Origin: Pedobacter polysacchareus
GTDB taxonomy: Bacteria; Bacteroidota; Bacteroidia; Sphingobacteriales; Sphingobacteriaceae
Direction of reading: 5' to 3'
NCBI RefSeq assembly: GCF_019802255.1
Contig: NZ_JAHYSS010000001.1
Span: 310,001-374,000, forward strand
DNA length: 64,000 nt
The position numbers were made by a program, and so were the translations under genes. Every line of letters starts with the position of its first letter. The stretch's first letter is position 1. The notes below the pieces were generated by a model, which saw nothing but the letters and a program-made list of their open reading frames with translations, did not search any database and was not told the DNA's origin. Positions 23,619 through 31,432 of the stretch are shown in pieces.

Positions 23619-24938
23619 TTATGGTTTCAATTGATACTTATCACTGAATTTTTTATCCAGTTGTTTATGAAGATTGTCTAGATTGATATCTCTTCCTTGA
23701 ATAAAAGCCTGTTCTACATGATTACTTTTCATATCCAAGGCATCTCCAGAGGAGATAAAGAAGGTCGCATCCTTACCCATTTCTAAACTTCCGGTAGTTT
23801 TATCGATACCCAATACCTTTGCAGTATTCAAAGTGATGGTTTGTAATGCCTTTTCAGGATCTAGTCCCCATGCAGCAACGGTTCCTGCCATAAAAGGAAG
23901 GTTGCGCTGTTGCCAGTAACCATCAATACTCACCACTACATTTATACCTGCATTGGCCAATACGGCCGCATTTTTATAAGGCATGTTCACATCATCATCC
24001 ACAGAATTCGGCAATGCATGCGGCTGTTTCACCACTACTGCCACATTGTTCTGCTTTAAGAAATCTGTAATTAGGTAAGCTTCATCACCACCAACAATGG
24101 TGGGTGTAATCTGATACTTCTTCGCAAAATTTACCGCTGCAATAATGTCTTTCTGGCCATCTACATTGATAAACAAGCGCTGTGTACCATTAAATAGGTT
24201 TTTCATAGCTGCCAAACGTGCATTGCTGACCGCAGGCTTTGGACCTTCTGCATAAGCTTTCGCTTCTGCAAAAAGCTGATCCAGCTCATTAATTGAATTT
24301 TGTGCCCTTTCTTTTAGGACCTCTGGTGCGATCACAGGGCCTCGGAAGCCAAAACCTCCTCTGCCTTTAGGAACGATCGGCCAGGTGATGTGCATGGCAT
24401 CGTCTTTCTTAATTGCGGCATCTTCCCAATTCCAGGCATCCAGTTGTACCACAGAGGAGCTTCCTGAGACCATTCCACCCTGAGGAGTAACCTGTGCCAT
24501 TAAAACGCCATTGCTTCTTAGGGTTGCCGGAACTTTAGAGTCTGTATTATAAGCAATAATAGAGCGGATATGTGGATTGATGTTTCCGATTTCAGCAAAG
24601 TCAAGCGTGGCTTTTACCGACTCGAATTCTGTCAGGCCCAGGTTAGTTACCGGCGCAATAAATCCAGGATATACATGTTTGCCATTCGCTTGAATCAGGT
24701 TTCCTTTGCTCATGTCCAGACGAACTACCGTTGCATCTCCAATGCCAGTGATTTTCCCTTTGTCAAAAATCAGGTAGCCATTTTCAATGACGCTGCCGTT
24801 ACCCAGGTGTAATTTGGCACCAAGTACATAAGTCAGCTTGCTTTGTGCAGGAGCCGGAGAGATATTCGCCTGTGCGAAACCTGCAACCGTTGCTGCTGCG
24901 GTAAGGAATACGGTTAAAATATATTTATTCATGAGCAT
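23619..24938 (-). CDS. Exported amidohydrolase-fold protein lacking the HxH metal site
   Basis: A 439-residue protein with a signal peptide of about 22 residues (ending VAGFAQ). The fold is that of imidazolonepropionase-like amidohydrolases: LGAKLHLGNGSVIENGYLIFDKGKITGIG at the start and LNTAKVLGIDKTTGSLEMGKDATFFI at the end. Where active enzymes have PGLID-x-H-x-H this protein has VYPGFIAPVTNLGLTE, so the two metal-binding histidines are missing. It overlaps the end of the upstream gene at 24925 by 14 bp; an alternative ATG two codons in gives an 8-bp overlap. Likely co-expressed and possibly a structural partner of the larger protein. Substrate unknown. Confidence 0.82.
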   Translation of the reverse strand: MLMNKYILTVFLTAAATVAGFAQANISPAPAQSKLTYVLGAKLHLGNGSVIENGYLIFDKGKITGIGDATVVRLDMSKGNLIQANGKHVYPGFIAPVTNLGLTEFESVKATLDFAEIGNINPHIRSIIAYNTDSKVPATLRSNGVLMAQVTPQGGMVSGSSSVVQLDAWNWEDAAIKKDDAMHITWPIVPKGRGGFGFRGPVIAPEVLKERAQNSINELDQLFAEAKAYAEGPKPAVSNARLAAMKNLFNGTQRLFINVDGQKDIIAAVNFAKKYQITPTIVGGDEAYLITDFLKQNNVAVVVKQPHALPNSVDDDVNMPYKNAAVLANAGINVVVSIDGYWQQRNLPFMAGTVAAWGLDPEKALQTITLNTAKVLGIDKTTGSLEMGKDATFFISSGDALDMKSNHVEQAFIQGRDINLDNLHKQLDKKFSDKYQLKP

Positions 24939-27651
24939 GTGTCCTTTCTAATTCGTTTAGTTCCATAGCATAATCTTCTACAGTCTCGCAATGGTACATG
25001 CGAGGGCTTTCAGCTACTGGACGCTGTGTTTTTCCACCTTTTCCTTTACTTTCCTGCATTTTTTTAATGATTCTTGCGCGTTCATTCTGCTGGTCTTTTC
25101 TAACTTGTTCATCGCGATCGATGTCCCAATAAGAAATACCATCTACAAAAGTTTTCTCTGCTTTCGCATAAATTGACAATGGATTTGCCGACCAGATTAC
25201 AACGTCTGCATCTTTACCCACTTTAATACTGCCCACTTTATTGTCGATATGGAGCATTTTTGCAGGATTCAAGGTCACAAATTTCAACGCATCTTCTTCT
25301 GGTACCCCACCATATAATACCGATTTACCGGCTTCCTGATTTAACCTGCGTGCCATCTCCGCATCATCGGAGTTGAATGCAGTAGTGATGCCCACATTGT
25401 GCATGATCTTTCCATTGTAAGGAATTGCTTCTGCTACTTCTATTTTATAAGCCCACCAATCTGAGAAAGTGGAAGCATTAATGCCGCGTGCCTTCATTTT
25501 GTCGGCCACTTTGTATCCTTCCAGAATATGGGTGAAAGTGTTGATTTTAAAGCCAAGACTATCGGCAACATTCATCAGCATATTGATCTCCGACTGCACA
25601 TAAGAATGACAAGTAATGAAACGTTTATTGTCCAGAATTTCGACAATCGCATCCAGTTCTAAATCCTTGCGTACATTATTTCCTTTTGTGGCTAATGCCG
25701 TTTTATATTCCTTTGCTCGTGTAAACTCATCAACAAAAGACTGTTCTACGCCCATTCTGGTCACAGGGAAACGAGCACCTGTACCGAAATTACTCTGTTT
25801 AACGTTTTCACCAAGCGCGAATTTGATAAAACCATCAGCTCCCGCAAATTTCAATTCCTCAGGCAGTTTTCCCCAGCGAAGTTTAATCAACTGTGCTTGT
25901 CCACCTATCGGATTTGCTGAACCATGAAGGATGTGCGAAGTGGTTACACCGCCTGCCAGCTGACGATAAATGTTTACGTCTTCTGAGTTGATGATGTCTG
26001 CAATACGAACTTCTGCGGAGGAAGATTGCGCGCCTTCATTGATGCCGCCTGTTCCGGCGATATGTGAATGTTCATCAATCAAACCCGGTGTAATGTGCTT
26101 TCCTGTAGCATCAATGACTTTTGCATTGCCAGCACTTAGGTTTTTTCCAACTGCTTTAATTTTGCCGTTTTCTAGTAATACATCTGCATTTTGAAGAATA
26201 CCCTCTTTTTCATTTGTCCATACGGTAGCATTTTTTAGCAATACGGTTTCCTGTTTTAATGGGCTGGCGGTACCGAAAGCGGTGAAAGGATAAATGAGTG
26301 TGCCGGCATTTAAAACTGGTTTTTCCAGGTCTTTTTTAGCTAATGTTTTTGAGGTGGTATCTTTTTCATCCTTTTTATTGGTGATGAATCTTTTTCCTTG
26401 TACCCAGTTTTCCAATACAATGTTGTTCTTTTTAAAGAGACTATCGGAAGTGATAATGAAGTTAGCCAGTTTTCCTTTTTCCAGCGTTCCCACTTTGTCA
26501 GCAACACCAATCATTGCTGCTGGGATTTCAGTAACCGATAAAAGTGCTTGTTTTTGAGTCAGGCCATTGTCGATCGCAGTGCGGATATTGGTCCAGAAAT
26601 CAGCAGCTTTATCTAGTCCGAAGGTGGTTAAGGAGAATTTAATCCCTGCTTTCTCCAGGATCCCTGGATTTGAAGGAGCCATTTCCCATCCTTTCATCTG
26701 TGCTAAAGTCACATTTCTTGCATCTGCAGGATCTTCCACATCATAAGCTTTAACAAAGTTGATCGGAATAATCAAACTGGCGCCAGTTGCCTTTACTGCG
26801 TCTACACGCTGATATTCATCGCCATTGGATTTGATGATGTACTGCTTCCCAAACTCTTTGCCAATTTTATCTGCGCGCAAAATATTTTGCCAGCCATCGG
26901 CTTCAAAAATTTGTGGGATTTGCTGTTGCTTGTTAAATGCTTCCAAAGAGATGTTGTATTCTTCTTTTTGCTTGCCATACCATTGCGCATCATAATAAGT
27001 TTGACGCAATAGGGCAATGGAGCCCATTAATGAGGTTGGATAATCGTTCTGCGAAGAACCTTTATTGAAAGAGTAGTTTGCAGCAGCCTCAGGTTTTAGC
27101 ATGGTACTGTTCTCTCTTTCATCACTCAGGCTGACCACGGAAGAGGTGCCACGAGCAATACCATCTCTGTTGATGACGTTTACGCTGCCGAATCCAGCTT
27201 TGCGCAACTCGTCTGCTTTTTTAGTGTCGATTGCAAAGATCGCATTCACTTGTGTTTCTGGTCTAATGGCTTCATTCCAGCCATAAGCACCTTTTTTAGT
27301 AGAAGTAAAGATGGATTGACGCATACCTCCGGTTGAGGTTCTGGTATTTTCCGGTATACCATAAGCCGAAAATGCATCCACCAAAGAAGGGTAAATAAAT
27401 TTTCCTTTTAGATCGATCACGACATAGCCTTTCGGTATGGCGGTTCCGCTGCCTACAGATTGGATAGTTTGGCCCTTAATTAATAAGGTTCCGTTGGGAA
27501 TGGTCTGGTTCGCATTTACCACGATGTTTGCATTGGTAAAAGCATAATTCCCCGGTCTGATATCATAAGACCCATTTACTGGGTAGGTCTGCTGAGCAAA
27601 TACCAGGGTACCAGAAAAGACCAACGCAAGCGAGAGTAGAATTTTCTTCAT
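24925..27651 (-). CDS. Exported double amidohydrolase, second half with intact metal site
   Basis: A 908-residue protein with signal peptide 1-19 (ending LVFAQQ). The first half (about 20-440) is an amidohydrolase fold without metal residues (KFIYPSLVDAFSAYGIPE in place of the HxH motif). The second half (about 450-870) is a complete enzyme: HITPGLIDEHSHIAGTGG, the ITCHSYVQSEI and NTFTHILEGYK histidines, and TAFNSDDAE with the catalytic Asp. A charged, lysine-rich C-terminal tail follows (KKMQESKGKGGKTQRP). Relatives are imidazolonepropionase or dipeptidase-like hydrolases of cyclic amides or peptides in the periplasm. First gene of a two-gene operon. Confidence 0.85.
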   Translation of the reverse strand: MKKILLSLALVFSGTLVFAQQTYPVNGSYDIRPGNYAFTNANIVVNANQTIPNGTLLIKGQTIQSVGSGTAIPKGYVVIDLKGKFIYPSLVDAFSAYGIPENTRTSTGGMRQSIFTSTKKGAYGWNEAIRPETQVNAIFAIDTKKADELRKAGFGSVNVINRDGIARGTSSVVSLSDERENSTMLKPEAAANYSFNKGSSQNDYPTSLMGSIALLRQTYYDAQWYGKQKEEYNISLEAFNKQQQIPQIFEADGWQNILRADKIGKEFGKQYIIKSNGDEYQRVDAVKATGASLIIPINFVKAYDVEDPADARNVTLAQMKGWEMAPSNPGILEKAGIKFSLTTFGLDKAADFWTNIRTAIDNGLTQKQALLSVTEIPAAMIGVADKVGTLEKGKLANFIITSDSLFKKNNIVLENWVQGKRFITNKKDEKDTTSKTLAKKDLEKPVLNAGTLIYPFTAFGTASPLKQETVLLKNATVWTNEKEGILQNADVLLENGKIKAVGKNLSAGNAKVIDATGKHITPGLIDEHSHIAGTGGINEGAQSSSAEVRIADIINSEDVNIYRQLAGGVTTSHILHGSANPIGGQAQLIKLRWGKLPEELKFAGADGFIKFALGENVKQSNFGTGARFPVTRMGVEQSFVDEFTRAKEYKTALATKGNNVRKDLELDAIVEILDNKRFITCHSYVQSEINMLMNVADSLGFKINTFTHILEGYKVADKMKARGINASTFSDWWAYKIEVAEAIPYNGKIMHNVGITTAFNSDDAEMARRLNQEAGKSVLYGGVPEEDALKFVTLNPAKMLHIDNKVGSIKVGKDADVVIWSANPLSIYAKAEKTFVDGISYWDIDRDEQVRKDQQNERARIIKKMQESKGKGGKTQRPVAESPRMYHCETVEDYAMELNELERTHAHE

Positions 27652-27653
27652 AA

Positions 27654-27679
27654 AGATTTAGTTTTTAGTACCTAAATCT
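27654..27679. repeat. Inverted repeat in the amidohydrolase leader
   Basis: AGATTTAG (27654-27661) and CTAAATCT (27672-27679) flank ten bases just upstream of the amidohydrolase start. Possible operator or leader hairpin; short. Confidence 0.35.
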
Positions 27680-27930
27680 AACCTAAAAAAACGGGAGCAT
27701 TTGTTTATAACCTATTTTTTACCAAGAGCGGAAGGTTAGTTTTAGGCTGAATGTGTAAATATGCTGACGAGTGAAGTGTGAGTACTCTGCTACAAATGTG
27801 TAGTATTCAAGGGAAAGCAGGTCTTGCGAACTACAACTCTATTAGTTTATAATGATTTTAAATATCGATTACTATTTTTCCTTTTTTTTAAAATGTATTT
27901 TATTGGTTAAGTTTGAAAGAAAAACTTGTT

Positions 27931-28365
27931 ATGGATTTCTATCATATTTTGAAAAGTGCGCACTCAGGATGGCGTTACCTGGTTTTAATTATGTTGGTGT
28001 TGGCAATCGTTCAGGCATTGGCTGGATGGTTAGGCAAAAAACCATATACAGAAGCAAATAGAAAGATAAATGTTTTCACATTGATCTTTGTACATACCCA
28101 AATATTATTTGGATTGGGCTTGTATTTCTTGAGTCCACTGGTTCAGGCAGGGATTAGATATTGGAAAATGGAGCATATCGGAATGATGATTTTTGCGGCT
28201 ATTTTAGTGACTATTGGCAATGCAAGATCGAAACGTATAGACGATGCAGCGAGCAAACACCGTACTATCGCCCTATATTTTGGCCTTGGACTGATCGTTA
28301 TCGTTGCCTCTATTATTCAGATGACTCAGGTTGATCCTACAAGGACATTCTGGGGAGCATCATAA
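27931..28365 (+). CDS. Small four-helix membrane protein, cytochrome-b-like
   Basis: A 144-residue inner-membrane protein from the ATG at 27931; an in-frame TTG at 27913 would add six residues, but ATG with MDFYHIL is the better start. Four hydrophobic helices each carry or border a histidine: HILKSAHSGWRYLVLIMLVLA, IFVHTQILFGLGLYFL, MEHIGMMIFAAILVTIG and KHRTIALYFGLGLIVIVASI. Paired histidines in a four-helix bundle are the layout of di-haem b-type cytochromes, and similar Bacteroidota proteins are often labelled cytochrome b, but haem binding is inferred. It ends just ahead of the trp promoter. Confidence 0.72.
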   Translation: MDFYHILKSAHSGWRYLVLIMLVLAIVQALAGWLGKKPYTEANRKINVFTLIFVHTQILFGLGLYFLSPLVQAGIRYWKMEHIGMMIFAAILVTIGNARSKRIDDAASKHRTIALYFGLGLIVIVASIIQMTQVDPTRTFWGAS

Positions 28366-28380
28366 AATTTCACAATTTAA

Positions 28381-28411
28381 TTTGGTGTTGTAAGATTTAT
28401 TTATATTTTTG
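28381..28411 (+). promoter_or_regulatory. Promoter of the trp operon
   Basis: TTTG (28381-28384), 19-bp spacer, TATTTTTG (28404-28411). Both elements fit the consensus. The leader-peptide ATG is only 6 bases past the -7 element, so the transcript probably begins at or a few bases before that ATG. Confidence 0.7.
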
Positions 28412-28417
28412 TTGCAC

Positions 28418-28495
28418 ATGATTAACAATATACATACTTGGCAATGGCGCAGTAATTCTGAAAAGAGTTTCGTCGTAGCTTTGTGTACCTTATAG
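28418..28495 (+). CDS. trpL: trp leader peptide, 25 aa
   Basis: A 25-codon reading frame starting MINNIHTWQWRSN with two tryptophan codons in three (TGG at 28439-28441 and 28445-28447), ending at TAG 28493-28495. It sits directly behind a consensus promoter and ahead of a strong terminator and trpE. The protein itself is not expected to act; ribosome stalling at the Trp codons when charged tRNA-Trp is scarce decides whether the terminator at 28525 forms. The very short or absent 5' leader suggests translation from a near-leaderless mRNA. Confidence 0.82.
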   Translation: MINNIHTWQWRSNSEKSFVVALCTL

Positions 28496-28534
28496 TTTAT
28501 CAACCTAAACCAAACCACACTTATAAACCCGACG
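28471..28534 (+). promoter_or_regulatory. Predicted trp antiterminator
   Basis: Two nested pairings compete with the terminator: CGTCG (28471-28475) with CGACG (28530-28534), and GTTTAT (28495-28500) with ATAAAC (28523-28528). They use the left arm of the terminator and lie where a ribosome paused at the Trp codons would leave the RNA free, while one at the stop codon would cover the GTTTAT segment. Pairing read by eye; energies not computed. Confidence 0.5.
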
Positions 28535-28556
28535 TAACCACACGTCGGGTTTTTTT
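28525..28556 (+). terminator. trp attenuator terminator
   Basis: An 11-bp stem AAACCCGACGT (28525-28535) / ACGTCGGGTTT (28542-28552), loop AACCAC, merging into a run of seven T. It is 30 bases after the leader-peptide stop and 64 before trpE. Confidence 0.88.
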
Positions 28557-28619
28557 GTATAAAAATTTTTATGACGGCGATGAAATACAATTGCATACTG
28601 ATGAAAACTAAGATTTAAG

Positions 28620-30023
28620 ATGAAGAATTATATCATTAACACCACTTACAAGAAGCGTCTTGCGGATACCACTACTCCGGTAAGTATTTACCTGAGGTTG
28701 AGGGATGTATATCCGAACACCATTTTATTGGAAAGTTCCGATTACCACAGTCGCGAGAACTCGGTGAGTTACGTGTGTGCCCAGCCAGTGGCCGGGATCG
28801 TATTGAAGAATGGCATCTTATCTACTTATTTCCCCGATGGAAAGAAAGTGGAAAAAGAGAACTTTGTGCTCACTGAAGAAATTGATGCTTTTAAGCAGCA
28901 GTTTGAGCCTGGCGTAGTCAATGATACGCGCTATATCTCTAATGGTTTATTTGGTTATTTCACCTGGAATGCCATTCAACATTTTGAAGACATTTCTTTC
29001 CAGGCTACTTCTCCTGAAGGAGAGGACATCCCGATGATGCAGTATCATATTTATCGGTACATCATTGCCATTGACCACTTTAAGAACGAAGTGACCTTAT
29101 TTAAAAATACTTTTAACGGGGATGAAGATGATGACCTGGAGAAAATGGAGTACCTGGTCCAGAATAAAAACTTCCCGGAATACAGTTTCAAAACTACTGG
29201 AGAGGAGCATTCTAACTTAACCGACCAGGGTTTTATGGACATCGTCGATAAAATGAAAAAGCACATTTTACGAGGTGATGTTTTTCAAATTGTCCCATCA
29301 AGAGCATTTAAGCAAGGATTTTTGGGTGATGAATTTAATGTATACCGTTGCTTACGCTCCATCAATCCTTCTCCATATCTTTTCTATTTCGACTATGGAA
29401 GCTTCAAGTTATTTGGTTCTTCGCCGGAAGCACAAATCACTATTAAAAACAATGTAGCCAATATTTTCCCGATTGCAGGTACCTTTAAACGTACTGGAAA
29501 TGATGAAGAAGACGCAGAACTGGCCAGAAAACTGGAGCAGGATCCGAAGGAAAGCGCAGAACATGTGATGCTGGTAGATCTGGCAAGAAATGACCTGAGC
29601 AGACATTGCAGTGGTGTAGCCGTGAAATCGTTTAAAGAAGTTCAATATTATTCTCATTTGATACACCTGGTTTCTAAAGTTAGCGGGAACCTTCAAAAAG
29701 ATGTCTCTTCTTTCAAAGTGGTGGCGGATACTTACCCTGCAGGAACATTGAGCGGTGCACCAAAATATCGTGCCATGCAGCTGATTGATGAGTACGAAGG
29801 CTTAGGACGTAATTTTTATGCAGGTGCTATCGGATATATGGGCTTTAATGACACGTTCAATCATGCCATTATGATCCGTACTTTTATGAGTAAAAACAAT
29901 GAATTGCACTATAGGGCAGGAGCGGGTATTGTGGCCGATTCTATCCCTGAAAATGAAATGCAGGAAGTAAATAACAAAATTGCAGCCCTTCGCAGAGCTG
30001 TAGAAATGGCCACAGGGATATAA
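28620..30023 (+). CDS. trpE: Anthranilate synthase component I
   Basis: Makes anthranilate from chorismate, the committed step to tryptophan. The 467-residue length is normal. The N-terminal LLESSDYHSREN carries the LLES motif involved in feedback inhibition by tryptophan in TrpE, which supports TrpE over PabB. The chorismate-binding C-terminal half shows GDVFQIVPSRAF, FGSSPEAQI, PIAGTFKRTGNDEEDAELARKLEQDPKESAEHVMLVDLARNDLSR and GTLSGAPKYRAMQLIDEYE. It is preceded by the trp attenuator and followed 1 bp later by trpG. Confidence 0.96.
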   Translation: MKNYIINTTYKKRLADTTTPVSIYLRLRDVYPNTILLESSDYHSRENSVSYVCAQPVAGIVLKNGILSTYFPDGKKVEKENFVLTEEIDAFKQQFEPGVVNDTRYISNGLFGYFTWNAIQHFEDISFQATSPEGEDIPMMQYHIYRYIIAIDHFKNEVTLFKNTFNGDEDDDLEKMEYLVQNKNFPEYSFKTTGEEHSNLTDQGFMDIVDKMKKHILRGDVFQIVPSRAFKQGFLGDEFNVYRCLRSINPSPYLFYFDYGSFKLFGSSPEAQITIKNNVANIFPIAGTFKRTGNDEEDAELARKLEQDPKESAEHVMLVDLARNDLSRHCSGVAVKSFKEVQYYSHLIHLVSKVSGNLQKDVSSFKVVADTYPAGTLSGAPKYRAMQLIDEYEGLGRNFYAGAIGYMGFNDTFNHAIMIRTFMSKNNELHYRAGAGIVADSIPENEMQEVNNKIAALRRAVEMATGI

Positions 30024-30024
30024 C

Positions 30025-30615
30025 ATGACAAACGATAAAGAGATGCAAAAGAAAGTATTGGTAATTGACAATTACGATTCATTCACTTATAATTTAGTCC
30101 ACCTGGTAAACGAGTTAGGAAGAGAAGTGGAAGTATGGAGAAATGATAAGTTCGAATTGTCTGATGTAGCACAATACGATAAAATTATCCTTTCGCCAGG
30201 CCCCGGTATTCCAGAAGAAGCAGGTTTGTTGTTGGATGTGATCAAAGAATATGCAGCAACCAAGAGTATATTTGGTGTGTGTTTAGGGCAGCAAGCCATT
30301 GCCCAGGCATTTGGCGGTACTTTGTTGAATTTAGGCAGGCCAATGCATGGCATTGCCACCCCAATTCAGGTGTTGGATAAGGAAGAAATACTTTTCAAAA
30401 ATTGTCCAGAGGTGATCAATGTTGGCCGTTACCATTCTTGGGTAGTCAATACCGAAGGTTTGCCGGACTGTTTAACCGTAACTGCCACAGATAAAGACCA
30501 GGAGATTATGGCGCTAAGACATAAAGAATTTGATGTTAGAGGCGTTCAGTTTCACCCGGAAAGTGTGCTGACAGAATATGGTAAGGAAATGATGAAAAAC
30601 TGGTTAGAAGCTTAA
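30025..30615 (+). CDS. trpG: Anthranilate synthase component II (glutamine amidotransferase)
   Basis: Supplies ammonia from glutamine to TrpE. A 196-residue class I amidotransferase: NYDSFTYNLVHLV at the start, LSPGPGIPEEAG, nucleophile motif GVCLGQQAIAQAFGG, and the catalytic His/Glu in GVQFHPESVLTEYG. The frame opens with MTNDKEMQKKVLVIDNYDSFTYN; the internal ATG (MQKKV) is an alternative start. It lies between trpE and trpC with 1 and 3 bp spacing, so it is TrpG in this organism, though such subunits often also serve PabB. Confidence 0.94.
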   Translation: MTNDKEMQKKVLVIDNYDSFTYNLVHLVNELGREVEVWRNDKFELSDVAQYDKIILSPGPGIPEEAGLLLDVIKEYAATKSIFGVCLGQQAIAQAFGGTLLNLGRPMHGIATPIQVLDKEEILFKNCPEVINVGRYHSWVVNTEGLPDCLTVTATDKDQEIMALRHKEFDVRGVQFHPESVLTEYGKEMMKNWLEA

Positions 30616-30618
30616 AAG

Positions 30619-31410
30619 ATGAATATTTTAGATAAAATTGTCCTTCGCAAGCGCGAAGAAGTGGCACTGGCCAAAGAACTGGTTTCTACAAAAATGCTGG
30701 AGGCAGCATTACATTTCAACCGCGTACCTTATTCATTTGAAGAGTTTCTATTGGATGAAAAGCGTTCAGGAATCATTGCCGAGTTTAAGCGCCGTTCGCC
30801 TTCAAAAGGCATCATTAATGACAAAGTGACTGTAGAAGAGGTGACTACTGCCTATGCTGCTGCAGGTGCTTCGGCACTTTCTGTGCTGACGGATGTAGAT
30901 TTCTTTGGTGGTCATACTAATGATTTACTGGCGGCAAGAGCAGTGAACAATATTCCGATCCTTAGAAAGGATTTCATGATTGATGAATATCAGATCCTGG
31001 AAGCTAAAGCATTGGGTGCAGATATCATTTTACTGATTGCTGCGATTCTAACACCAGATGAGATTGAAGACTTAGCCGTGTTTGCTAAAAGTCTTGGATT
31101 GAACGTGTTATTGGAGGTTCATAACCTGGACGAGTTGCAAAGAAGCGTAATTCCTGAGTTGGATGCCATTGGTGTCAATAATAGAAATCTAGCTGATTTT
31201 TCTGTTAACATTCAGACTTCTTTTGAATTGGTAGACGAAATTCCGGACGACTTTTTGAAAATCTCTGAAAGTGCGATTAGTGATCCGATAACCATCAATG
31301 AATTGAGAGCCGCTGGATTTGACGGTTTCCTGATTGGTGAAAACTTTATGAAAACTCAAAATCCAGGAGCATCGATGGCCGACTTTGTCAGTCAGCTGAT
31401 CTCGGTATAA
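30619..31410 (+). CDS. trpC: Indole-3-glycerol phosphate synthase
   Basis: Closes the indole ring from carboxyphenylamino-deoxyribulose phosphate. A 263-residue TIM barrel with the family motifs IIAEFKRRSPSKG, LSVLTDVDFFGG, PILRKDFMIDEYQI, LLEVHNLDEL, IGVNNRNL and SESAISDP, followed by GFLIGENFM. Catalytic Lys and Glu residues are all present. It starts 3 bp after trpG. The gene that normally sits between them, trpD, is absent here, and trpF, trpB and trpA do not follow. Confidence 0.96.
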   Translation: MNILDKIVLRKREEVALAKELVSTKMLEAALHFNRVPYSFEEFLLDEKRSGIIAEFKRRSPSKGIINDKVTVEEVTTAYAAAGASALSVLTDVDFFGGHTNDLLAARAVNNIPILRKDFMIDEYQILEAKALGADIILLIAAILTPDEIEDLAVFAKSLGLNVLLEVHNLDELQRSVIPELDAIGVNNRNLADFSVNIQTSFELVDEIPDDFLKISESAISDPITINELRAAGFDGFLIGENFMKTQNPGASMADFVSQLISV

Positions 31411-31416
31411 CTTTTG

Positions 31417-31424
31417 TATCTTTG
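31417..31424 (+). promoter_or_regulatory. Candidate -7 element of hflX
   Basis: TATCTTTG, perfect TAnnTTTG match, immediately after trpC and 8 bases before the hflX ATG. It would give hflX an independent transcript with almost no leader. No -33 at the right distance. Confidence 0.33.
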
Positions 31425-31432
31425 TACTTTAC

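Noticed and set aside
28620..30615. Calling trpE/trpG pabB/pabA (aminodeoxychorismate synthase)
   Set aside because: The LLES motif, the tryptophan leader peptide and the following trpC indicate the tryptophan pathway.
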